From the NCBI GenBank assembly GCA_002862325.1, contig PKCT01000053.1, positions 1 through 5,303 on the forward strand: a stretch of DNA of 5,303 nucleotides, written 5' to 3'. The position numbers were made by a program, and so were the translations under genes. Source of the stretch: Phycisphaerae bacterium. Its GTDB lineage: Bacteria; Planctomycetota; Phycisphaerae; Phycisphaerales; SM1A02. Shown in pieces: positions 1 to 5,303 of this stretch. Each line of letters begins with the position of its first letter. Positions within the stretch are counted from its first letter, which is position 1. A model generated the notes under the pieces. That model was given only the letters and a program-made list of their open reading frames with translations, searched no databases and was not told the DNA's origin.

Positions 1-111
1 GGCCGCCTGCGCCGGCGCCACTTCGTCCTCTCGGGCAGCTGCCTCTACTACTTCGCCGACGGCGACGACCGGCCCAAGGGCGCCTACTTCCTGCCGGGCT
101 GCTCCGTGTCC
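1..111 (+). CDS. Partial PH domain of eukaryotic type (probably foreign sequence at a chimeric contig end)
   Basis: Frame 1 is open from the first base and encodes 37 residues that match the start of a pleckstrin homology domain: RRHFVLSGSCLYYFADG, then RPKGAYFLPGCSVS. This fits the beta2 strand (R-R-x-F-V-L), the beta3 strand (C-L-Y-Y-F), the variable loop and the KG...L..C.V strand of cytohesin-like PH domains, which bind phosphoinositides in eukaryotes. Every one of the 37 codons ends in G or C, unlike the bacterial genes to the right. After about residue 37 the frame stays open to 381, but the translation turns into Ser/Arg-rich shadow sequence and the PH pattern stops. The neighbouring genes are plainly bacterial, so I infer an assembly or amplification chimera with algal or protist DNA. 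A real horizontal transfer is possible but less likely. Both ends of the gene are missing. Confidence 0.6.
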
Positions 112-503
112 GCGACGCCGGGTTCGGCGAGCGGGTCGTCGTCGAAGCGGAGCCGCAGATGCGGAAGCAGTTGCAGATCCGCTTCGGTCGGCGCATCGGC
201 ATCGTCGACCGACACATCGACCAATCGCGGGGCGACGGTCGGACGCTGGAGTCGGCACAACTCGCCGTCGACCTCGATCCGGATCCTGGTCCGGGTGGTG
301 ATCGGTTCCGCATCGGTGGCCTCGTCCTCCACCACCTGGAGCACCCGCACTTCCTCGGCGAACCGCTCGAGCTCGAGGTAACGCTGCTGGAGACGGTCGA
401 AGAAGTCCTCCGCGGTCTCCTCCGCGGCGGCTGGAGCCAGGACGACGCAGACCGACAACCACGCGATCAAAAGATGTCTGGAACGATTCCAAGAGACGTG
501 CAC
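84..503 (-). CDS. Putative exported protein, 3' end truncated by the junction
   Basis: The proposed product is a secreted or periplasmic protein of unknown function. I chose the GTG at 503 because GGAG lies 8 bases upstream and because translation then begins directly with a signal peptide: MHVSWNRSRH, a hydrophobic run LLIAWLSVCVVLAP, and an AAA-type cleavage site near residue 26. An in-frame ATG at 578 would add 25 residues that lack signal-peptide character. The mature start (AEDFFDRLQQRYLELERF, then a beta-rich stretch with TRTRIRIEVDG) resembles the opening of LolA-like or DUF2092-type lipoprotein carriers, where a helix is followed by strands. That match is weak and is an inference. The frame reaches a TAG at 84, but its last roughly 8 codons come from the foreign left-end sequence, so the stop is probably not native. 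Only about 130 residues are genuine, against 200 or more for LolA-fold proteins. It lies about 90 bases downstream of the CPBP protease gene on the same strand and may share its transcript. Confidence 0.5.
   Translation of the reverse strand: MHVSWNRSRHLLIAWLSVCVVLAPAAAEETAEDFFDRLQQRYLELERFAEEVRVLQVVEDEATDAEPITTRTRIRIEVDGELCRLQRPTVAPRLVDVSVDDADAPTEADLQLLPHLRLRFDDDPLAEPGVADTEQPGRK
98..118. other. Probable chimeric junction
   Basis: Left of about 105-111 the + strand reads as a PH domain. Right of it the minus strand reads as a bacterial exported protein with a plausible sequence up to about residue ...LAEPGVADT. The PH pattern ends just as the bacterial reading begins. The breakpoint is inferred from translation only and is uncertain by about 10 bases. 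No insertion sequence, att site or target duplication is visible at the border, which argues for an artefact rather than a mobile-element event. Confidence 0.45.
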
Positions 504-596
504 GCCGACGACTCCACGGCTGAGGGATCGGAATTCAGCCCCGATGCTACCAATGCCCCGCCGAAGCACGGCGCACATTCGCTCGGATGCGCGGAT

Positions 597-2000
597 TCAA
601 CCCATGAGCAGCACGCTGAGGCTCAGGACGATCGCGTTGTTGACCGCGTGGGCGACGATCGACGCGTAGATCGAGCCCCGCCACTCGCGGCCGACGCAGA
701 AGCCGACCGCGAGGCCGGCGAGCACGGGCGCGAAGATCGGCCCCTGGGGATGGATGATCGCGAACACCGCAGCCGAGACGACCGCCGCGAACGCGATCGA
801 GAAGAATCGCTGCCAGGTCCGCGTCGCCCCGCGCAGGTGCGCGTAGAGGACGCCGCGGAAGAGAATCTCCTCGACGAGAGGCGCCGCGACCACCGCAACG
901 AGGAACAGCTGGACGAGCAGCATGCCGCTCGCTCCGGACATGGCATCCTGCGCCGGATGGCTCGGCGGCGACACGTCGACGTCCGCGGCCGTGACCACGA
1001 GCTGGAGAAACAGGGTGATCATCACCCCGACGCCGAGGAAGGGAAGACTCATCGCGTAGGTCGCGAACCCGCAGGGAATGTCGAGCATCGAGAATCTGGT
1101 GAGTCCGATGTCGGCCCGAACCTGGGACCAGGGAACGCCGCGGAGCACCGGCCAGATCAGAACGATCAGGCTGCCGAGGAACACCAGAAAGCCGGCTGCG
1201 AACCTGAAGTCTTCGGGGGCGACAGCGGCGGCCGCGAGCCCGGCCAGGGAGAAGCCGACCAGCCAGATCGCGAACGTCTCCGCGTAGACGGCGTGCGACG
1301 TCGTCGGCAACACCCGCCACGACCGATTGCCAGAGGCCATCATGACGATAAGGACGACGAGTCCGATGAATCCCAGACCACCGACGACGATCATGCCGCC
1401 GACGAAGGCGAAGAGGATCGCCATCGTCACCAACGCCGATTCCTGGATCCGCCGCAGCGCCGGTGGATCCGAGAGGGCCGATGCGAGCTCGCCGAACCAT
1501 CCGAGTTCCTCGACCAGCGATTCCCGGTCGAACTCGGTGAGACGCGAGGTGGCGGTCGGACTCTCCTCGGCCGCGTCGCGCATCGCAGCGAAGGCCTTGC
1601 GAACGAGTGGGACCGACTCCTCAACCAAAGGATCGTCCGCCGCACCGATCACGGGAAGAGCCTGGTCGCCCGCATCGGGACCGTCGATCGCCGCGATCAG
1701 GATCGCGTACGCGACCTGGTCGAGGGGAGAGCCCTTTTCGAGTGCCGCCGCGTTCTGCTTCGCGTAGGCGGGATCCACCTGCGAGAAGCCGACGACGAGT
1801 TGGCCCATCAGCTCCTGCTGTACCCCGATGCGGGGCGTGCCGGTCTCTGGTCCGTCCGAAGCCAGGAGGGCCGCCCCGAAGACGACCAGGACGATCGTGG
1901 CGAGAATGACGAGCCAGGAGAAGGTGATGCCGAGCCCCCCCCATCGAGGGCGGACCGGCCCCGAGGGGGATTCAACGTCCTGTAAGTCGCGCTCGTTCAT
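597..2000 (-). CDS. CPBP-family intramembrane glutamic endopeptidase
   Basis: This is a membrane protein of about 467 residues with a C-terminal CPBP (Rce1/Abi) domain. All three family motifs are present. EEILFRG carries the catalytic glutamates (E377, E378) and R382; FAIIH supplies F413 and H417; HAVNN supplies H451 and N455. Known CPBP proteins cleave within or next to membranes, process prenylated proteins or peptides, or act as immunity proteins; the substrate here is unknown. One hydrophobic segment near residues 23-47 is followed by about 135 hydrophilic, helix-prone residues (about 50-185), then roughly seven more hydrophobic segments. That long loop is not part of the core domain. 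I chose the ATG at 2000, which has GGTGG 8 bases upstream; a GTG at 2012 would add four residues (MDKA). The gene is divergent from rplM, and I see no convincing minus-strand promoter in the gap. The exported-protein gene follows downstream. Confidence 0.88.
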   Translation of the reverse strand: MNERDLQDVESPSGPVRPRWGGLGITFSWLVILATIVLVVFGAALLASDGPETGTPRIGVQQELMGQLVVGFSQVDPAYAKQNAAALEKGSPLDQVAYAILIAAIDGPDAGDQALPVIGAADDPLVEESVPLVRKAFAAMRDAAEESPTATSRLTEFDRESLVEELGWFGELASALSDPPALRRIQESALVTMAILFAFVGGMIVVGGLGFIGLVVLIVMMASGNRSWRVLPTTSHAVYAETFAIWLVGFSLAGLAAAAVAPEDFRFAAGFLVFLGSLIVLIWPVLRGVPWSQVRADIGLTRFSMLDIPCGFATYAMSLPFLGVGVMITLFLQLVVTAADVDVSPPSHPAQDAMSGASGMLLVQLFLVAVVAAPLVEEILFRGVLYAHLRGATRTWQRFFSIAFAAVVSAAVFAIIHPQGPIFAPVLAGLAVGFCVGREWRGSIYASIVAHAVNNAIVLSLSVLLMG

Positions 2001-2057
2001 GGCCTTGTCCACCGTCCAGCGTGCTCGGAGCGGTCGGGAGGAGGCCCCCGTGGCCGC

Positions 2058-2085
2058 TTGACAGATACGAGATGAAGACTATTCT
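2058..2085 (+). promoter_or_regulatory. Sigma-70-type promoter for rplM-rpsI
   Basis: A perfect -35 box TTGACA (2058-2063) is separated by 16 bases from TATTCT (2080-2085), which matches the -10 consensus at four of six positions. It sits in the 169-bp divergent gap and points toward rplM, with a predicted start near 2092 and a leader of about 78 nt. The region is locally AT-richer than its surroundings. The start site is not demonstrated by sequence alone. Confidence 0.7.
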
Positions 2086-2104
2086 GGGCGATTCGTCCCG
2101 AAAT

Positions 2105-2129
2105 CGCACGCCTTCGAGGGAAGCGTGCG
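2105..2129 (+). promoter_or_regulatory. Leader hairpin upstream of rplM
   Basis: CGCACGC (2105-2111) pairs perfectly with GCGTGCG (2123-2129) around an 11-base loop, inside the predicted rplM leader and about 40 bases before its ATG. rplM-rpsI operons in other bacteria are autoregulated through leader RNA, so a role in L13 or S9 feedback is possible. I do not recognise a described L13 leader motif here, and one 7-bp stem can arise by chance in GC-rich DNA. Confidence 0.3.
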
Positions 2130-2169
2130 GTCATTCTACCTCCTTCGTCCTCTGGACACGGTTGCTCAC

Positions 2170-2607
2170 ATGCCCCGTCAGACGTACCACGCGAAGCCCG
2201 GTGAAATCCAAGCCGAATGGCACCATCTCGATGCCGAAGGCAGGATCCTCGGTCGGTTCGCAACCGAAGTCGCGACCGTTCTCATGGGCAAGCACCGCCC
2301 CACCTACACGCCGCACGTGCTGAGCGGCGACTTCGTCATCGTGACCAACGCGGCGAAGATCGTCATGACCGGCAAGAAGCTCGAGCACAAGATGCTCAAG
2401 CGATACAGCGGTTATCCCGGCGGCCAGAAGACCGAGTCGTACGGAACCGTCCTCGAGAAGGATCCCTGCCGCGTCGTCCGCGAGGCGATCGTGCGGATGC
2501 TTCCCAGCGGCCGACTCGGCCGACAGATCGAAACTCGTCTCAAGGTCTACGCGGGCGCCGAGCATCCGCACCAGGCCCAGCAGCCCTCCACGCTCGAACT
2601 CGCCTGA
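2170..2607 (+). CDS. rplM: Large ribosomal subunit protein L13 (uL13)
   Basis: The 145-residue product is full length for uL13 (142 in E. coli), an early-assembly protein that binds 23S rRNA. Recognisable parts are WHHLDAEGRILGRFATEVA near the N terminus, the LMGKHRPTYTPH segment, GDFVIVTNAAKIVMTGKK, the KRYSGYPGG segment, and the C-terminal VYAGAEHPHQAQQP block. The ATG at 2170 matches the family start. An upstream in-frame GTG at 2125 falls inside the leader hairpin and would add 15 unrelated residues. No clear Shine-Dalgarno sequence precedes the ATG. It is the first gene of the usual rplM-rpsI pair, with 26 bases before rpsI, and is probably driven by the promoter at 2058-2085. Confidence 0.97.
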   Translation: MPRQTYHAKPGEIQAEWHHLDAEGRILGRFATEVATVLMGKHRPTYTPHVLSGDFVIVTNAAKIVMTGKKLEHKMLKRYSGYPGGQKTESYGTVLEKDPCRVVREAIVRMLPSGRLGRQIETRLKVYAGAEHPHQAQQPSTLELA

Positions 2608-2633
2608 ATCACCACACACGGAACCGTCCTCCG

Positions 2634-3164
2634 ATGACCGAAGACCACGCCGCCACCGAGACCACGCCCCCCACCCCCGAGGTGACGCTCGGCGATCTCA
2701 CCAGCACCGCCACCGAGATGGCGACCGAAGCTGCACCGGTCCACGAGAGCCGCGGCCCCGACGCCCATGGCTGGTTCCGAGGCACGGGAAGACGGAAGAC
2801 CGCGGTCGCGCGGGTGCGGCTCAAGGCCGGCTCCGGCCAGTTCCACATCCGCGGCCGCAAACGGACCCGTCCGCTCGAGGAGTACTTCACCGAGACCCGC
2901 GACCGGGATTCCATCACCAATGTGATGAAGAACACCGACACGGTCGGCAAGGTCGACGTCTACGTGAACTGCGACGGCGGCGGCTTCATGGGCCAGGCGG
3001 GCGCGATCGTGCTCGGCCTCGGACGAGCCCTCCGCGAATTCGACCCCGGACTGGAGTCGAATCTTCGCGAGCATGGCTACCTGACTCGGGACGCCCGGAA
3101 GGTCGAGCGGAAGAAGTACGGCCAGGCCGGTGCCCGCCGACGCTTCCAGTTCTCGAAGCGCTGA
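2634..3164 (+). CDS. rpsI: Small ribosomal subunit protein S9 (uS9) with an N-terminal extension
   Basis: The 176-residue product contains a complete uS9 domain from about residue 47: GTGRRKTAVARVRL, then the EYF segment, NTDTVGKVDVYVNCDGGG, GQAGAIVLGLGRAL, LTRDARKVERKKYGQ and the basic C terminus ARRRFQFSKR, whose tail contacts P-site tRNA in known ribosomes. The first 46 residues form an acidic, Thr/Pro/Ala-rich extension of low complexity that bacterial S9 proteins (about 130 residues) lack. The ATG at 2634 is the first usable start after the rplM stop. Upstream in-frame sequence overlaps rplM and translates to Arg-rich shadow. A weak GGA lies about 11 bases upstream. It is cotranscribed with rplM, and the hairpin at 3188 follows 24 bases after the stop. 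Confidence 0.96.
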   Translation: MTEDHAATETTPPTPEVTLGDLTSTATEMATEAAPVHESRGPDAHGWFRGTGRRKTAVARVRLKAGSGQFHIRGRKRTRPLEEYFTETRDRDSITNVMKNTDTVGKVDVYVNCDGGGFMGQAGAIVLGLGRALREFDPGLESNLREHGYLTRDARKVERKKYGQAGARRRFQFSKR

Positions 3165-3187
3165 TTCCGCGTACCAACCGCCATTCC

Positions 3188-3219
3188 CGCCGGCTCGTCG
3201 TGTCTACGACGAGCCGGCG
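3188..3219. terminator. Bidirectional hairpin terminator between convergent genes
   Basis: Bases 3188-3201 pair without mismatch with 3206-3219, giving a 14-bp GC-rich stem and a 4-base loop (GTCT). It lies 24 bases after the rpsI stop and at the very end of the minus-strand gene, whose TAG stop (3204-3206) covers most of the loop while its last codons form the right arm. Neither side has a T-run, so it would act as a U-less terminator or as a 3'-end stabiliser. Its symmetry allows use from both strands. Confidence 0.7.
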
Positions 3220-4862
3220 ATCGCATGAAGCCGCAAGGCCCGCTCGAACGCGAGGGCGTCGGCCCGCAGATGGGACGCGGGACGACCGATCACCGCCGCC
3301 GTCTCCCGCCACGACCGAGGTCGCCCCCGGTCCTCGAGCCCGTATCGAACCTTCGCCACCTCGAATCCCCGCGTTCCCTCCAGAAGCCCTCCGACGCGTC
3401 GCCACCAGCGTTCCACGCCGAGCAGGACCCGCACCGACGCCGGAGTCGGGCCGAGGAGGTCCGGAGCCGGGACCGCCCCCAGATCGACCCGCGCTCTCGC
3501 GGTGCTTGCGATGACGACGGGATCGACCGTCGCCATCATCCTCGACGCCGCGAGAGCGCACGCGCGCTCGAGCGTGTGATCGAGGACCCGTCGTTCGGGA
3601 TCGAAGCCGTCGACCACTGCCGCCGTCGTGACGATGAGACGATCGAGAAGCTCGCGGATGCGAGGGATCGGCAGGGCCTCGATCTCCCGACCGAGCGACT
3701 GCTCGAGACGCTGAAGCCCACTGGCGAGCCCGGACCGGACCGATCGCTCCCGGAGAAGCGCCCACCATCTGAGATCCGATTCGACGGCGTCCACGCGATC
3801 GACGGTCGGCGATCGGTCCGCGACCAGCATCTCCTCCGCGTGGCGTCTGGCTCGCCAGAGCGCGAAGTGCATCGCCGCCATCCACTGACGAGCCGACTCC
3901 GAGTCGGTCCCTCGCTCGGTTCGGACATCTGCAAGCCAGGCTTCGAGTGTCCCGCGGGCCTCGTTCCGGCATCGAAGATCGAGCTGCCCCGCGACACCGA
4001 AGACCCGTCCCGCATCGGTCCGTTCCACCCCCGCCGGAACCACGATCGCCTCCGGGAGTGCGCGCAGACGATCGCGCCGTCCCTCGAGCACGATCCGGTG
4101 CACGGATCGCGGATTCCGCTCGACGCGAATCCCCATCTCCTCGATCGAGATCGCGCGATCGAAGCCACGAACGATCAGGCGCCTTCGCCGGTCTTGCGCG
4201 GTCCGACCGGTGAGCACGGCGTCCTTCCGCCGATCGAGCCCGGCCAGCCGACGGACGGTCGAGTCGCTTCGTTTCGAGGCGCGAGCAACCGCGCGAATCG
4301 CCTCCGACTCCCCGAGCCCGTCCGCACGACCTTCGGAGAAGCGACGGCGAATCGTCTCCGCCTCCGCCGGGTCGACGACGCGATGCCGTCGGGCGCGCTC
4401 GACCTGGGGACGATGGATCTCGGTGAACCACGCCAGTTGATCGCGACGAATCCCGACCCGAGGCCCACCCGCACCTCCCTCGAACCGCAGCACCGGCAAC
4501 CCCCGGGGACGCCATCGTCGAAGCGTCCGCGAGGAGACTCCAAGCCGACGTGCGGACTCGTCCACCGAGAGGTCGCGAGATGGATCGAAGGGGAGCGGAC
4601 CGAGGGTTCGCGACATGTCCTCGATCAAGGCGACCAGTTCGGGCAGGAGCGCCTCGCCCTCGACCGACGTCGGTGCGCCCTCCGACGCCGAGTCGATGCC
4701 GGTCATCCGGTAGATCACCCATTCGATCGGATACGACCGCGACGGGAGCACGTCGCGAAGCAGGGTCTCGAGATTCTGGAGTCGCACCAGTCCGATGCGG
4801 AGATCGACGAATTCGAACTGCCGCCGCAGGAGGCGCGGCCATCCTGCCTCACTTGCGGTCAT
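3204..4862 (-). CDS. Divergent sigma-70-family-like regulator with N-terminal helix-turn-helix domains
   Basis: This 552-residue protein has the layout of large planctomycete sigma-70 factors as I know them, but is strongly diverged. Residues 40-85 (SYPIEWVIYRMTG, then an ELVALIEDMS helix) match their N-terminal module. Residues 97-146 are a MerR/excisionase-type helix-turn-helix (LSVDESARRLGVSSRTLRRW, then GPRVGIRRDQLAWF). A second one lies near 226-268 (AISIEEMGIRVERNPRSVHRI). Residues 326-345 resemble the helix before region 2, and 404-443 (IVTTAAVVDGFDPERR, then a helix) resemble region 2 with FDPERR kept but the usual NLRLV and EG residues lost. Residues 499-545 (EVAKVRYGLEDRGRPRSWRETAAVIG) resemble region 4. 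It starts inside the mqnA stop (ATGA), so translation is probably coupled. Role as active sigma, anti-initiator or plain DNA-binding regulator is inference. Two longer overlapping frames, on the minus and plus strands, are rejected as shadows. Confidence 0.7.
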   Translation of the reverse strand: MTASEAGWPRLLRRQFEFVDLRIGLVRLQNLETLLRDVLPSRSYPIEWVIYRMTGIDSASEGAPTSVEGEALLPELVALIEDMSRTLGPLPFDPSRDLSVDESARRLGVSSRTLRRWRPRGLPVLRFEGGAGGPRVGIRRDQLAWFTEIHRPQVERARRHRVVDPAEAETIRRRFSEGRADGLGESEAIRAVARASKRSDSTVRRLAGLDRRKDAVLTGRTAQDRRRRLIVRGFDRAISIEEMGIRVERNPRSVHRIVLEGRRDRLRALPEAIVVPAGVERTDAGRVFGVAGQLDLRCRNEARGTLEAWLADVRTERGTDSESARQWMAAMHFALWRARRHAEEMLVADRSPTVDRVDAVESDLRWWALLRERSVRSGLASGLQRLEQSLGREIEALPIPRIRELLDRLIVTTAAVVDGFDPERRVLDHTLERACALAASRMMATVDPVVIASTARARVDLGAVPAPDLLGPTPASVRVLLGVERWWRRVGGLLEGTRGFEVAKVRYGLEDRGRPRSWRETAAVIGRPASHLRADALAFERALRLHAIAGSS

Positions 4863-5303
4863 GCGGTCGCGGCCACCGGAGTCGGGGTCGCGATCCGCAG
4901 CGGCCTTCGCTCTTCGATGACGCCGTGCTTCGCCGCGAGGATGAAGAAGCGTTCGATCGCCTCGACCGACGCGTCGTCGAAGTCGTAGCGAAGCAGGGTC
5001 CCGAGATAGTGCACCGCTTCATCGACCGCCCAGCCGTGCTTCTCGGCCTCGCGCCGCGCCAGGGTCGGGACGAGATCGTGGTTGCGTCGACGAGCGTGGT
5101 CGACGAGGTCCGCCAACCGATCGAGCCGCGTGCGGTCCTCCGGCGTCGGATCGGCGACACGGAACCACGACGCGAAGACGAACGGCAGCCCGGTGAGATC
5201 GTGCCACGCCCGCCCGAGATCCAGACGATGTTCGTGGGTGTCGAGCTCCCGAGCGAATCGGGCGACCTTGTCGCCGATGACCATGATCGTCGAGGGGAGC
5301 TCC
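4859..5303 (-). CDS. mqnA: Chorismate dehydratase MqnA, C-terminal part (5' end outside the window)
   Basis: The frame is open to the window edge and shows about 147 C-terminal residues of MqnA, which normally has about 270-290. MqnA converts chorismate to 3-[(1-carboxyvinyl)oxy]benzoate, the first step of the futalosine route to menaquinone, in the cytoplasm. Diagnostic segments are VIGDKVARF, then LDLGRAWHDLTGLPFVFASW, which is a hallmark of the family, then RREAEKHGW and YLGTLLRYDFDDASVEAIERFFILAAKHGVI at the C terminus. The ATG at 5284 is internal, because conserved sequence (TIMVIGDKV) reads through it without a stop. The N-terminal substrate-binding half, including most active-site residues, is not visible. 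Its TGA stop overlaps the ATG of the sigma-like gene. The organism presumably uses menaquinone made through futalosine. Confidence 0.88.
   Translation of the reverse strand, partial: ELPSTIMVIGDKVARFARELDTHEHRLDLGRAWHDLTGLPFVFASWFRVADPTPEDRTRLDRLADLVDHARRRNHDLVPTLARREAEKHGWAVDEAVHYLGTLLRYDFDDASVEAIERFFILAAKHGVIEERRPLRIATPTPVAATA

Noticed and set aside
408..430. Direct repeat TCCTCCGCGG twice in tandem
   Set aside because: It lies in coding sequence and encodes the similar EETAED residues after the signal peptide. Two copies of a 10-base GC-rich word are not enough to call a repeat element.
159..1985. 608-codon open frame on the + strand opposite the CPBP gene
   Set aside because: It is rich in Asp, Glu, Arg and His with no recognisable domain, and lies antisense to a gene with three intact catalytic motifs. 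Such long antisense frames are expected in GC-rich DNA.
2086..2100. Small GGGCG/CGTCCC hairpin near the predicted transcription start
   Set aside because: The stem is only five pairs with a bulge, which is common by chance in such GC-rich DNA.
2131..3074. Minus-strand open frames across rplM and rpsI (2131-2619, 2547-3074, 2609-2950)
   Set aside because: They are antisense to unmistakable ribosomal protein genes and show no family features.
2986..4842. 618-codon open frame on the minus strand, longer than the sigma-like gene it overlaps
   Set aside because: The translation is Arg/Ser/Gly-rich and low in complexity, and it runs into the antisense of rpsI. The 552-codon frame has helix-turn-helix motifs, the ATGA overlap with mqnA and a stop in the terminator.
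3225..4988. 587-codon open frame on the + strand
   Set aside because: Pro/Arg/Asp-rich shadow of the minus-strand operon, without motifs; it crosses the mqnA/regulator border, which a real gene would have no reason to follow.
1..5303. Search for CRISPR arrays, tRNA or rRNA genes, insertion sequences, att sites, toxin-antitoxin or phage-defence genes
   Set aside because: No spaced repeats, transposase motifs, tRNA-like cloverleaf or defence domains were seen. The CPBP gene belongs to a family with Abi members, but nothing nearby supports a defence role.

Overview
The window looks like a short metagenomic contig from a high-GC planctomycete-type bacterium, perhaps Phycisphaerae. That placement is inferred from three things: the sigma-factor-like protein with an N-terminal helix-turn-helix module, a layout I associate with Planctomycetes; the futalosine-pathway gene mqnA; and ribosomal protein genes with no clear Shine-Dalgarno sequence. 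It is not proven by any single marker.

Layout from left to right. Bases 1 to about 110 read on the + strand as part of a eukaryotic-type pleckstrin homology (PH) domain. This does not fit the rest of the window and probably marks a chimeric contig end. The bacterial part starts at about 105. On the minus strand lie a signal-peptide protein whose 3' end is cut by the junction (84-503) and, upstream of it in the same direction, a CPBP-family intramembrane protease (597-2000). A divergent intergenic region follows, with a good sigma-70-type promoter (TTGACA, 16 bp, TATTCT) and a leader hairpin. These precede the ribosomal operon rplM (L13, 2170-2607) and rpsI (S9, 2634-3164) on the + strand. A 14-bp perfect hairpin at 3188-3219 separates rpsI from the convergent minus-strand genes and contains the stop codon of the next gene.

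The right half is a minus-strand operon. It holds the 3' part of mqnA (chorismate dehydratase, 4859 to the window edge) and, overlapping its stop by ATGA, a 552-codon gene (3204-4862). I read that gene as a strongly diverged sigma-70-family protein: it keeps the architecture of large planctomycete sigma factors but has weak versions of the core-binding and -35-binding regions.

The most interesting items are the degenerate sigma-like regulator coupled to menaquinone biosynthesis, the foreign PH-domain fragment at the left edge, and the terminator hairpin that doubles as the end of a coding region. The rest is ordinary bacterial core genome.
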